Shown piece after piece: positions 1-11,433 of a stretch of DNA of 64,000 nucleotides; position 1 is the first letter of the stretch, and every line of letters begins with the position of its first letter. Origin of the DNA: Dactylorhiza incarnata. Taxonomy: Eukaryota; Streptophyta; Magnoliopsida; Asparagales; Orchidaceae. Both the position numbers and the translations under genes were made by a program. The notes below the pieces were generated by a model. It saw only the letters and a program-made list of their open reading frames with translations. It ran no database searches and was not told the DNA's origin. The DNA lies in the NCBI GenBank assembly GCA_033032865.1, contig JAWHQI010000068.1:7068001-7132000 (forward strand). Reading direction: 5' to 3'.

Positions 1-1651
1 GATTAATTCTGTTGACTTTTCTTCCCGTCGATGTTTTGAGTTCAATCGACAGACCGTCCCGTCAATTTTTTACTTGAACTAATTTCTTACTTTCAAAGCC
101 TTCTGAATTCAGTAATTTTCTTTAAACTTTTTAGGTAGAGTCTTCAAGATAGTAGTTAGTGTGACCTCAAATAAATACTTAATGTCATATAACATAAATA
201 AATGTTTGATCTTAGTGACCCTAGGAAATATTCAGATATTTACTCATAGTACCTCTCTCAAGCATCATCAAGATTTCATCAAACACAATAAGTTTATTAT
301 TATGTAAATGTTCTTCTTGGGATTCTTGGGCTTTGGGATTGACCCTCCAATTCCTCCCCTTTAGGTCAGCTTTGTATGCATAAAGTCCAAGCCCAATTGG
401 GCTTATAGGTTGGCCTGTGGTGGGCTTGGTGAGTCGGCTTCAATGAAGTTATTATTAAAATATGAAAACTTCATTTTTGAAGGGTTTGACCAAAGTCATC
501 CCTAGGGTGGGTCCCCCATGTGGGTCAAGGTCAATGTAGGTCTGAGTCATCAAGCAAAGAGCCAATGATAGTGTATTGGAGTAATATTGGTGCGTGCATA
601 CTTTTTGATACAACACATAGCTTGACCGGACTCGATTTGGTCAAATTGATTGAATGGTGTTAGATTTGAGCATAACAAACTCTATAACTCTTGTATTGAC
701 TATACAAGTCCAATGTAATTGACTGGGGTCAATTTTGAGCCCATTTTGGTCAAAGGATAATATCGGTGTAGTAGCGACGCACAACGTTACTCAAAAAGTT
801 CATCTCCACCAGATGACCTCAGATCAGAACAAAACAATTTCCTTTGCACTCGTATCAACTATATGAGTTCAATAAATTTGACAGAATTCAATTCGGAGCA
901 CAAATGCTCAATATACTAACTCGGCGTCATTATGACGCACAACATTACTCAAAATAGTCATTTTCTTTAAATGACCTCGGATCGAAACAAAACTAGTTCT
1001 ATTGCACTCGTATCGACTATACGAGTCCAATACAACCAATAAAAATTGATTCAGAACACATATGCTCAATATACTAACTCGGTATCGTTGTGACGCGCAA
1101 CATTACTCAAAATGATCATTTTCTCTAAATGATCTCGGATTAGAACGAAATGAGTTCCCTTGCACTTGTATCGACTATACGAGTCAAATGAAACTGACCG
1201 AAGTCAATTCGGAGCATGTAGCTCAATATAAAATACGACATCATTGTAATGCATAATGTTACTCAAAATGACCATTTTCTCTAAATGACCTCAGATCAGA
1301 GTGAAACGAGTTCTGTTGCACTCGTATCAACTATACGAGTCAAATGCAATTAACATATGTCAATTCGGATCACAAATGCTCAATATACTAACTAAACGTC
1401 GTTGTGATGCACAACGCTACTCAAAAAGGTCATTTTCACTCAATGACCTCGGATCAGAACGAAATGAGTTCCGTTACACACATATTGAATATACGAGTCC
1501 AATGCAACTGATAGAAGTTGATTTGATGCACATAAGCTCAATATACTATTTTGAGTCACCTCCTAGATTCTAGGGTACCTTATAGGTGGTCGGGTCACTT
1601 TTATTGGGTCATCTAGGGTCCTAGTGACCAAATAAAAGTCGGGATGTTACA
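1..1651 (-). repeat. Possible edge of a gypsy-type LTR, minus orientation
   Basis: Read on the minus strand from 1651, the sequence begins TGTAACATCCCGAC, a start commonly seen in plant Ty3/gypsy LTRs. It is preceded (1652 upward) by a purine-rich GAATGAGAGGG that could be a polypurine tract. No second LTR, target duplication or flanking coding region was found, so this is only a suggestion. The 158-bp tandem array lies inside this stretch. No open reading frame here resembles a gene. Confidence 0.3.
620..1573. repeat. 158-bp tandem repeat array, about five units
   Basis: Units begin at 786, 944, 1102, 1258 and 1416, so the period is 158, 158, 156 and 158 bp. Each starts with a variant of RYTACTCAAAA, then carries AATGACCTCGGATC and ACTCGTATCGACTATACGAG, and ends with CTCAATATACTAAC followed by GACGCACAAC. 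A diverged partial unit precedes the first (about 620-785). The ACTCGTAT/ATACGAGT core is a short inverted repeat. It could be a small satellite block or an expanded internal repeat of an LTR. The short open frame at 1301-1573 is a by-product of the repeat. Confidence 0.85.
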
Positions 1652-3337
1652 CCCTCTCATTCACTCATCATCATACCACTCACAAAAGAGGTCGCAATCA
1701 CACCACTAGCCTCCTTGGAAGGGAGCATGCGCCAAATGGAGGAATGTCAGGCTAAGATTGTCGCGACCTGTCTAATAGCAAATATCAGAGTGCGTTACAG
1801 GTTGGTCGTGATGCCATAGACATGGGGAAAAATCTCCATGTCTGTTAGGCCGAAGCTGAGATACTGATAATTAGTTTTAAAATGATTATTTTAGAGTAGA
1901 ATAGATTGTTTTTATGCGGAAGCTTTAGAAATATGTCAGTTTAACTACACATGCATTTGAACAAACTCATGATACAAGTTCTGATACAAATTTCATGCGA
2001 TGAAAATCCCAAGGAACATGAACATACAACATATCATATTTCAGTACATTGGTTTTTTGCCTAGCAGTTGTCCATGATAACAGAGAAAATGGCTAATCAT
2101 AATTACTACATAAAACAAATATCTGACAATTCAATGAAATGAAACATAAACATAGAACCTGTCATGGCAAGAAGATAAACATCCAAAAGCTGGAGCTTGA
2201 TACAAATCAGCTCAGGTAGTAGGCAGCACAGTCGCAGGCACTAAGGCGAATTCCGAAACAAGAAGTAAAATCCCTCAAAACATTGAAATGAATAGGAGCA
2301 AAGTAAAATATAGTACGAGCACGAGAAAACAAAAATATTTGTGTACCAGTTTTCATGAAGCAAAGCTAACAAGACATGCAAGTAAATGAGTCAAGAAAAA
2401 ATATCTAGAATTATTAGACCACTTCAGAGTGTAGCAGGTGCTCATTTATATAATTACCTAAGATGGAACATATGAAAGGTTTAGGTGTCTTTAGTTGATG
2501 CACAAGATTCATGATTCAGAAGGATTCAAATTCAGATTCAAGACTTGTAAGAGATTCAGGATTTCTACCCATGATCTCTAAGGGGAGGCTCTTTTGAACC
2601 CTCACCATTGAGCTAGAGAGTTCATTCTAGTTATGACCGGTCCTTTGTTCCCATTATGGATTCAAGAGGGAACCCAAGTTGAGGAGTTGCAACAATTAAA
2701 CACCACCTTTCATTGTTCGCTTATGTTATTAATGAATTAAATGATTCATAGTTTGGTGATTTCTAGCGCATCAAGACATGTGACCAATTATTGATTTAGA
2801 TATACAATAGTAGAATTTATAAACATGAAATGGGGAAATCAAGTCATGGAACTATAATTACATTAGTCTTAGAGCCAGACAGACATAAGAAACAAGATTC
2901 GATAACACAGAAAAAACTAGATAGAGAGTTTTGAAAACTTGCGGGTTTAAGTATTCACGAGTGATAATATTACTATGCATCATTTTCTAAGATACCAAGT
3001 ATTCATTCAGATTAATCCATTGCAAGATACGATTATCTTCTAAGTGAACATGTGTACAAAGAAGCCTTATAATTATCATTATGACCCTCGTTGCTCAAGA
3101 CTAAATATTCTACCATTCTTTAAATTATACATCAAATGAGAAAATTAATCATCTATGTGACATCCAAATAAAAACATTCAGGATCACAAACCCATGTCAT
3201 TCCAAATATATTAAACCCAAAACTACTAACTTGACAGATTAGGCATTTAAGATTTAAATTCATTTGGCATATCAACAATTCAAGAGGGAAGTCAAATAAT
3301 TATAAGAACAAACGAAATAATTTAAACTCAATGTTTG

Positions 3338-3346
<9 letters not shown>
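1652..3346. other. Non-coding stretch, nothing recognised
   Basis: About 1.7 kb of AT-rich DNA with no sizeable open frame on either strand and no match to the elements elsewhere in the window. It may be a decayed transposable element or intergenic DNA. Confidence 0.5.

Positions 3347-3378
<32 letters not shown>
3347..3378. repeat. (GA)16 microsatellite
   Basis: Uninterrupted GA dinucleotides, followed shortly by a GACGACGACG triplet run near 3410. The open frame across it starts with an Arg-Glu repeat that merely reflects the microsatellite. Confidence 0.95.
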
Positions 3379-3381
<3 letters not shown>

Positions 3382-4409
3382 AATTTCCTTAAGGTGCGGC
3401 TAAAACTAACGACGACGACGACTAAGTGGCGCAAGCAAAAAATCAGAAACCCTAATTCGAACCTGTTCAAGAATGATGAAAACGATATTGGAGAAATTCA
3501 CTACGCTAACACAGACAATTATTTTATAAAATTTAAAGCACAAGAGGGTTTAGGAATTACCTCCCTTAAGTGTGAGGGGAGAGGAGATTACAATGCAGAA
3601 ATGGAGACATGACGGTGCTTGGCTAAGAGAAACCCTAAATCAGAGAGGGCTTTGCGTGATCCCACCAATTAAATCGAGCGGCACCGAAAATCAAAAACAA
3701 TTAACGGTTAGGCGATTAAAATAGGGCAAGAATCATAAATCACAAGTTGAATGCAAAACTGGAGGCAAACTTTTCAAGATAAAAAAATTGGGAAATCTAA
3801 ATAATGGGGAAAAGAGGAGTTTCTTACCAAAGGAGACCAATTTTGGACTCAAAAAATCATAGTAAAGGAGATTTTAAGCAAACCATAGGGGTCCCCTTCG
3901 CAAAACCCTGCCAAAATAGACACAAGGAGGGCTACTTGAGGAGGAGGTTGCGGCTACCAGCCTTGAGGAGGAGGGAAGAAGCCGATGCCGACCTCCAGAA
4001 ATGGAGAGGAGGAGGTTACCTTCCCCCGTGGAGGAGAAGAGTTGTTGCGGCCTTGATGAAGGGAAGTTGGAGGCAGGGCTACTGTCAGCCACGAGCACAG
4101 AGGAGGGGGAGGAAGAGTTATCTGCTCTTGGAGGGAAGGAGGAACAGAAGGAGGCTTTCGTCTTGGGGAGAAGAAGGAGCAGGAAGCACCGATAGGAGAA
4201 GCAGGCGGCGGTGCCGGCTGGAGGAGGAGCAGGGGGCGGCACCGGAAGGAGGAGCAGGAGTAAGAGGCATCATCGGCGCTGCGGCTTGCAGCAACTAGCG
4301 ATATGGGAGTTGGGAGGCGGGATCGGGAAACCTAGCATCGCAAAGGTCTATTTAATCATGGACGGGGGCTGGGCTACGACTAGACAAAAGAAGTGAAATA
4401 ATATTTTGC

Positions 4410-4410
<1 letters not shown>
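3379..4410. other. Purine/pyrimidine-skewed stretch, no recognised gene
   Basis: Between 3870 and 4300 the plus strand is rich in GGAGGA and the minus strand in CCTCCT. Overlapping frames therefore stay open on both strands (3804-4298 plus, 164 codons; 3874-4242 minus, 122 codons), but neither product resembles a known family. On the minus strand an ATTAAATA near 4357 is followed by CTAGGTTTCCCG, a layout like an LTR or gene leader. Stop-free frames on both strands are expected from this composition, so I do not call a gene. Confidence 0.4.

Positions 4411-4443
<33 letters not shown>
4411..4443. repeat. (ATT)n microsatellite
   Basis: Eleven TTA triplets in a row, immediately left of the first recognisable gypsy gag sequence. 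It may mark a repair or truncation point at the left edge of the gypsy remnant. Confidence 0.9.
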
Positions 4444-4447
<4 letters not shown>

Positions 4448-4627
4448 TACTTTTGAGTTGTTAAAAAGATGCTCACTCTCCTGAGGAACATATGGGATCC
4501 TCCAACTCCCAAACCCAGCTCCGCATCGGCCATTCAGCTTCCACCAGCTCCGAACCGTGCCCCCTTTGAGCATGCCGCTCATAAGAACAATGCCACTGAA
4601 GAGGAGTTCTCCGATGTAGTCAGCTAA

Positions 4628-5706
4628 ATGCACCCAGTTTTTCCCACTAGGGATCCTAAGGGCATCCATCATCATCCCTATCTAGGAGCAGCAGGCTTCG
4701 AGCATATTATTAGGAGGCTCACCCGTGAAGAGATGCACGACATGATTGTGAAAGAGTACAGGAAATCGGGCAACATGGCACTCTCGCCCGCCGCCCTCTC
4801 CACCGCGCCTTTACCCGCGAGCTCTCCGCTGAAACCACAAGTCATAGTGCAACTGATCCTGTACAGTTTCAAAATCCTGAATATCAAGATGTTTGACGGG
4901 ATAGACGATCCACTGGAGTAAGTCAACCACTTCACCACCATAATGAGGATCTATAATGCCCCTGACCAACTACTATGCCAAGTATTCCTAGTATCCCTGA
5001 AGGGGAAAGCTTGCACATGGTTCCTTTCTCTGAGAGAAGGAGCCATCAACAGTTTTGTGGAGCTGACTCAGCAGTTCACCGACTAGTTAATAGCCAACCA
5101 CACAACAGTCTGAGACCCCTCCCACATTTTGCGAATCTGCGAGAATAAGGGAGAGACCCTCATAGATTTCTTCCACCACTTCACTTTTGAGGCGAAACAG
5201 ATCCCAGGGGCTGATCTCGAGCTCCTCTGAGGTGTTTTCCTAGGGGGCTCTGCCCTATCAACTTGTACTCAGCATTGATGAGAGAGACAATGCTTAGCTA
5301 TATCGACATCATGCATCGGTTCGAGGCCCAGATAGCCACCGACAAAGTTATCGAAGTACACTAAAAGTAGTTTGAAGGAAGCTTGAAAAGGAAGATGGGG
5401 TAGGAGAAGGCCCCCAGAATGCACGAGGAGTGTCATGGAGAAAAGAGCCATCGAGACCCCCGAAGAGATCATGAGTCTCTCCCACCTCGAACCAACATTC
5501 CTTGAATACCTCTTGAACCAATGTACTCTACGTCATCCAAGACAATCTCATATTCCAGAGGCCCAAACCGCTCATTTTGAACAAGGGAGACCAGCCAAAG
5601 TATTGTGAATTCCATCGCGAGAATGGGCACAACATCAAATAGTGCACCCAGTTGAAGAAAGAGATCGAGCGCCTTGTTTGCCAAGGGCTCCTCAGAAGAT
5701 TTTTGT
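4628..5706 (+). pseudogene. Tat-like gypsy gag remnant
   Basis: Gag would form the cytoplasmic particle that packages element RNA. Around 4867-5085 the translation shows the usual gypsy gag core: FDGIDDPLE, then after a stop VNHFTTIMRIYNAPD and LKGKACTWF. Near 5590-5690 another segment, YCEFHRENGH followed by Cys and LKKEIERLV, matches the gag/protease linker with its CxxH-like zinc site. Several stops (for example 4919-4921) and frame changes break it. Start and end are approximate. No intact product is possible. Confidence 0.7.
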
Positions 5707-5949
5707 AAAGTCAGGTGCCTAATCAGCCAGCACCACCCCAGGATGGCAAGAGATCAGCCTCCCATGCCTCATGGAGAGGATGTAGGCAGGCCTATGGTGG
5801 GAGAAGTTGGGACCATCGCCGGGTCTCCCGTCTTGACAACCAAGATCGTTTCCATCGCTAGACCCGAGAGGGGTCATGAAGATAAGAAGGCCCGACAGGA
5901 CACAAAAATCACCTTTGGGGATGAGGACTTGGAGGGGTTTCAGTTGACA

Positions 5950-6991
5950 CACCAAGACTAGCTCGTAATCAATGCAGGGATCAAGGACCCCTATTTTAAT
6001 GTAAAGAGAATACTGGTCGGTAATGGTAGCTCTATCGATGTCCTATTCATGTTCATGCTCTAGAATATGAAGATAAAAAAAGAACACCTCAGCCCCACTA
6101 CATGGATAGACTACAACTTCGATAATCGCCCCATCCTAATGAAGGGCATGATCACTCTCCCAGTAACATTGGGGAATTCCGAGACAGATTACTCACACCA
6201 TTCAGTTCGTGGTGGTGGCAGAGTCAAGTTCCGCCTAAAATGCCATATTCGGAAGGCCTCTCCAATCCATGTTCAGAGCAATCCCCTCCATCCTGCATCT
6301 GACAATGAAGTTCCCGACCGCCAGAGGGGTGGGTATTAATTGGGGAAATCAAAAAGTAGCATATGTTTGCTATCTAAAGCAGGTTTTGCCAGGGCAAGTG
6401 ATCACCCTCAACATCAAAAACTTTGATCTATTAGATGAAGCTACTCTATAGCGTGGGGCGCCAGTCAAAGGCCTCGAAGAGTTGCCACTCTCTCAACAAG
6501 ATCCAACTAGGGTGCTGCAGATTAGGTCACTTCTGTCCAAGGAATAGCGAGAGGAGTACATAATTTTCCTATGCACGAATGAAGATGTCTTTGTTTGTGG
6601 TCGAGAAGACATGCTGGGAGTTGATCCATAAGTAATCCTACACTCTTTAAACATTAATCCTACTTGCAGGCCAGTGATCCAAAAGAAGAGAATTTCATCT
6701 CGGAATGACTCCAAGAAATCGAGGAGGTGGAAAAAGTTTTGGAGGCACAATTCATCTGCGAGGCAGAATATCCTACATGGCTCGCTAATCTGGTCATGAT
6801 GAAGAAAGCCTGCGAGAAATGGCGGATGTGTGTTGACTATAGCAACTTCAACCATGCATGCCCAAAAGGTAGTTTCCCCTCCCTAGGATTGATTAACTCA
6901 TCGATATGACTAACGACCATATGTTGCTCAGCTTCACGGATGCATATTTCAGGCACAACAAGATCAGGAAGAATCCCATGGACGAAGAGCA
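5950..6991 (+). pseudogene. Tat-like gypsy protease and RT N-terminus remnant
   Basis: Near 5990-6040 lies the degraded active-site region of the aspartic protease. At 6205-6390 the frame reads FVVVAESSSA, a GRP motif and LTMKFPTARGVG, the conserved stretch after the protease. At 6790-6900 the RT begins: NLVMMKKACEKWRMCVDYS then HACPKGSFP, the fingers region of gypsy RT. The copia-1 insertion cuts the RT after 6991; the palm with its YVDD follows at 16421. Frameshifts and stops are frequent, so this is old and inactive. Confidence 0.7.
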
Positions 6992-8165
6992 TGTTGGAGC
7001 TTGTGTTCCACAACTCCTAGTTTGAGAATAATAAATTACACTATGTATTTGATCATGCTTGTGTTTATAGTGTTCAGGTACTATAGTTAAATAACCATAT
7101 ATACAAGATGCTGATTGATGACGATTCTCTGAAAAGAGTGTTAAAGCCTTGCGTTAACAAGTTAACGCCTAGCATTAACTTATTGTTGAAGTGGGATGAT
7201 GTCGAGAAGGGAATGACGTGGAGAAGATATTCTGTCGAGAATCCAAAGACAACGCCAATGTTGACACTTAACGCCCGCATTGAGTCCATGAATCTGCCAC
7301 GATCCCGATGGTTACACGAGTTCAGCCACGATAGTGCACATTCACTAACGCTGGCGTTAACTATTAACGCCACGCGTTAGCTTCCGTGCCTATTTAAAGA
7401 ATTGATTTCATTTGATCAATTTAGATGCAATCCAAGCCTTCATTCTATACTTTAGAGAGATCATTTCATCCCGAATTCAGAGAGCACTCCCAACACAAAC
7501 ATTGAGGAACAAGAGTGAGAAGGAGATTTCCAACGACAAATTTGAAGAAGGACGCTCTCTTCAACTCCGACGTGGTCATGGCGTATCTTAAACATCTCCT
7601 TCATCGCTCTTCAATCTATGGAGTCTTTTATTCTGATTTTTACTTTATCTTTTCATTTTTCCTTGTAACGGTAGTGAATTCGCCGCCTTGTGTGTGGCGA
7701 CTAGGCCGGGTTTGGTTTAGGTGGGAATTCACCGCCTTGTGCATGGCGACTAGGTCTAGGGTAGATCTAGGGGGTGGCTAGAGTCCTTATCTTGGGAAAG
7801 ATAGACTATAGCCAACCGGTCCTTGGGAGAAGGACCGGTGAAGGAACAAAAAGTGATTTTTAAGTTGTCGCCTCTAATTTCAAGCGTTATTGAAATTTTA
7901 TCCTTGTATCATTTTTGTGAAATATAAAATTCTTTTTCATTATATCTAATTTTTCTGGAATTGTATTTCATAAAGAAAATCATCTTGAATATTTCTGTAA
8001 AAATATTTTCTGGAGAGATAACGCCCGACGTTGACTCTTAACGCCAGGCGTTAGCGACAGAGCCAAAAAGTTTTTCTGTTATTTAAAATCAGTCAATTTT
8101 TCTCAAAAATAGTAAACCCCTTATTCACCCCCCCCCCCCATCTAAGGGCGCCATCAGATCTAACA
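6992..8165 (+). repeat. copia-1 5' LTR
   Basis: Starts TGTTGGAGCTTGTGTTCC and ends GATCTAACA. It matches 15244-16415 throughout. Contents: several inverted-repeat motifs of the TAACGCC/GGCGTTA type (7139-7183, 7345-7380, 8020-8053), a TATA-like box at 7391, and a run of 12 C at 8128-8139 close to the 3' end. Confidence 0.95.
7391..7398 (+). promoter_or_regulatory. TATA-like box of copia-1 5' LTR
   Basis: TATTTAAA lies just after the 7345-7380 pair of inverted repeats, the expected place for the U3 promoter. The equivalent site in the 3' LTR (15643-15650) reads TACTTAAA. The same box, with the same palindromes upstream, occurs on the minus strand at 61829-61836 in the related fragment. Confidence 0.6.
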
Positions 8166-8167
8166 CT

Positions 8168-8180
8168 TGGTATCAGAGCT
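8168..8180 (+). other. Primer binding site, initiator-Met tRNA
   Basis: TGGTATCAGAGCT begins 2 bases after the 5' LTR end. It is the standard complement of the 3' end of plant initiator tRNA-Met, used to prime minus-strand DNA synthesis in copia elements. Confidence 0.95.
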
Positions 8181-8193
8181 AGGTTATTCCAAA

Positions 8194-10133
8194 ATGGTTT
8201 CACAACCGGGAATAATGGCACATCATGATCATGTTTTTGTTGAGGGTCAAGTAATTAGTAGACCTCCACTATTTACCGGGACTGATTATAACTATTGGAA
8301 AACAAGAATGCGGTGTTTCTTAATTGCTTTAGATAATGATGTGTGGGGTATGGTAGAACAAAGTTACTCTCCACCAACAATTGTTGTTGGAGAAATTACT
8401 ATGGAAAAACCAAGAGACAGATGGGATGATAATGACAAGTTAAGATGCAAAAATAACGCTAAAGCTATGAATGCTTTATTTTGTGCTTTGGATAGAACGG
8501 AATTTAATAGAACTTGTGCTTGCGAAACTGCTTATGATATACATAATTTATTAGAACTCACTCATGAAGGTACTTCGGAGGTCAAGGATTCAAAGCTTTT
8601 CAAACTTGAATCCAAATATGAGAAATTCTGAATGGAGGCGGATGAAGATATTGATTCAATGTACACAAGATTTACCAAAATCATCAACGACTCAAAAGTA
8701 CTTGGAAAAGTGTTCTCCAACGGCGACTTGGTGAGAAAAATTCTACGGTCTCTCCCTCCAATGTTGAATATAAAGGTGACTGCTATCTCGGTGTCGCACG
8801 ATTTAAAGAAGCTCCAAATTGAGAGCCTCATTAAGAACCTCAAGACCCATGAGGTTGAACTCAAGATTCAACAACAAGAGTACAACATGGAGCCAAATAA
8901 GAAGGACTTATCATTGAAGTCGAAGAAGGAAGTTGACGGAGATGATGATGAAGAGGATGAGGAGAGCTTTTTTGTGAAAAAGTTCAAAAGGATCATGATG
9001 AATCCGGAGAGAAGAAACACCTTCCGAAAATATTTCATCAAGAAGGGATCTTCATCGAATAAAGGAAGAGGTAGCGACGAGGACTATGATGAGTGACCAC
9101 CACCGGAGTGCTATCATTGTAGAAAGACCGGACACATCAAGATCCATTGCCCGAAATATCTGAAAGAGCATAAAGAAAAGCGGCACATGGGAAAAGAGAA
9201 TAAGAAGGTCCTAAAAGCGGCTACATGGGATGACTCCTCCTCTGAGGATTCAAGTGGCTCATCCACTAGCGATGAAGAAGAGGCAAATATGTGCCTTATG
9301 GGAAAAAGTAACAAGACATCTGAGGATGAAAGTAGTGTCCAAAGCGACACTGAGTTAACTCTCCCTACTACTTATGATGATTTATATATTGAATATTTAC
9401 AAACTTGCACATTTTGGGATACAAGTTTAAAAAATATTGATCTTCTAAATTCTGAAAATAAACTTTTATTAAAAGAAAACAAAAAATTATCAAAACAATT
9501 AGGGAAAAAAAGGTATCTTGCCAAGAGTGCAATCACTCCTTGGAAAGAGTGAAAGAACTTGAAAAAGTTCTTTTTAAATCCCAATCCAATATTGAAATTC
9601 TTACGAAGGAGAAGGGGGATTTAGAAAGAACTTTAAAAACCTCTCTTTCTCAAATAGAGGAAGGAAAGAAGAGTTTTGCGAATCGGTGCGTTATGTTGGT
9701 AATGGAAAACACTGCTCTCAAAGCTCGTATTCATGATTTAAATATAGCTATTAAGAAGTTTGGAGTTGGGCAAAGATCTCTGGACATGATCTTGGCCAAC
9801 CAATGCCATGGAAGTGCCAATTATGGCCTTGGATATGGTTCTGGAAGCTATCTCCAGGCGTTAACTCCTAACACCAGCGTTAGCTATAATTCCATAAACA
9901 TTAATTCTATTTATGATAAATTCAAAAATTCAAATGTTACCTCATTTCATCCCCTTTTATATCATGTGGCAAATGTCATTTATTTGGACACACCTCAAAC
10001 TCTTGTAAGAAAAAGGGTCATAGTGCTATAAAGCAAATCTGGGTACCTAAGGTTTCCACCTTTTCTATGGGAGGAACCTCTTGGATATCTGGATCTTTAC
10101 TCTCATCTCCTTTTTATGTATGTTGACAGGCTA
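8194..10133 (+). pseudogene. copia-1 gag remnant
   Basis: ATG at 8194 follows the primer site closely. The N-terminal UBN2-type gag core occupies about the first 250 codons (GTDYNYWKTRMRCFL near the start). In-frame TGA stops lie at 8629-8631 and 9094-9096. A CCHC zinc knuckle, CYHCRKTGHIKIHC, is at 9109-9150 and would bind RNA. A Ser/Glu/Asp-rich stretch and a Lys/Glu-rich coiled coil follow. The frame changes near the A-run at about 9505. The end of gag (KQIWVPK) is near 10045. Long C-terminal coiled coils are usual in SIRE-like gag proteins. The gene is inactive. Confidence 0.85.
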
Positions 10134-10147
10134 AGGACAAAAAGGAC

Positions 10148-11240
10148 GTGTGGTATTTGGATTCAGGATGCTCCAAACACATGACGGGAAACAAAGCAAA
10201 GTTCTTTAGCCTTGAGATGAAGAAAGGAGCGATGGTGTCATTTGGTGACAATGGAAAAGGAAGGATCATGGGCATCGGCACAGTGGGTAACGATTCTTTT
10301 TCAATCTTAAATGTTTTATTTGTAGATGGTTTAAAACATAATTTAATTTCAATTAGTCAATTATGTGATATAGGCTTAAATGTATTATTTGAATCATCTA
10401 CAAATCCTTGCAAAATTATAAATTTTAAAATAAATGATGTCGTACTCATCGAACTTAGAATGCATAACGTTTATATGATTACTTTTAATGATCTTTCAAA
10501 TTCTTCTTTAAAATGTTTTATTTCTAAAAATTAAGAATTAGAACTTTAGCATAGACGTCTTGGTCACTCTAGCACCAAGCTTATTTTGAAATTATCAAAA
10601 GATAAATTAATTAAAGGTTTACCTATGCTTAATGGTAATTTATCTTCTCTTTGTCCCCCGTTGCCAAAAAGGAAAGTTTTCAAAAAATTTGTTTAAAAGC
10701 AAAAATGTAATTTCTACTTCTAGACCACTTCAATTAATTCATATGAATCTATTTGGACCGCTTAGCACTTCAAGTCTAGGTGGTAGAAAATATACTTTTG
10801 TAATAATTGATAATTATTCTAGATTTGGTTGGACTTTATTTCTATCTTCCAAATCCGATGCATTTCTTGAATTTACAAAACTATGCATTCGTATTCAAAT
10901 GAATTTGATTTAAAAATTAACTCCATACGCTCTGATCATGGAGGAGAATTTGAAAATGATAAATTTTCTTCCTTTTGTAATGATTTAGGAATTAAACATG
11001 AATTTTCCGCTCCTCGCACCCCACAACAAAATGGTGTAGTGGAGAGGAAAAATATGGGTTGTGAATAAGGGTTGCCTAAATCATTTTGGGCTGAAGCGGT
11101 TAATACTTCTTGTTATATCATTAATCGTGTCATGCTTCGTCCTATTTTAAAATTAACACCTTATGAACTTTACTTTAAGAAAAACCTAATGTATCTTACT
11201 TTCATGTCTTTTGTTGTAAGTATTTTATTTTAAACACTAG
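10148..11240 (+). pseudogene. copia-1 protease and integrase remnant
   Basis: The protease opens with WYLDSGCSKHMTG (10148 onward), keeping the catalytic DSG. The pre-integrase zinc region, with HRRLGH, follows near 10550, and then the frame shifts near 10650. The integrase core is recognisable from HMNLFGP (10740-10760), VIIDNYSRF, IRSDHGGEFEN (about 10930) and TPQQNGVVERKN (about 11020-11055). The first residue of the D,D-E triad is replaced: the codon at 10746-10748 encodes Asn where the family has Asp. A further frameshift lies near 10910 and a stop at 11066-11068. The C-terminal part continues in frame as FWAEAVNTSCYIINR. Confidence 0.85.
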
Positions 11241-11433
11241 AGATGCACTAGGAAAATTTGATGAAAAATGTGATGAGGTAATTTTCATTAGTTACTCTTC
11301 AACTAGTAAGGCTAATAGAATTTATAATAAACGAACTAAAATAGTTGAAGAGTCTATACATGTAAGGTTTTATGAGTTTGTTCCTTGTGTAGATACTAAT
11401 CATATAGGAAATGAAGACAAACCCCTTTCCCCA

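Noticed and set aside
1301..1573. 90-codon frame in the tandem array
   Set aside because: Follows the repeat unit; equivalent positions in other units are not open.
3331..3612. Short frame starting with an Arg-Glu repeat
   Set aside because: It is the (GA)16 microsatellite read as codons and has no other protein-like feature.
3804..4298. Overlapping 164- and 122-codon frames on opposite strands
   Set aside because: The stretch is strongly GGA/TCC-biased, which avoids stops on both strands; neither product shows a domain or sensible composition.
7108..7380. 90-codon frames in copia-1 LTRs (also 15360-15554)
   Set aside because: They lie in LTR U3 sequence, have no domain, and are broken differently in the two copies.
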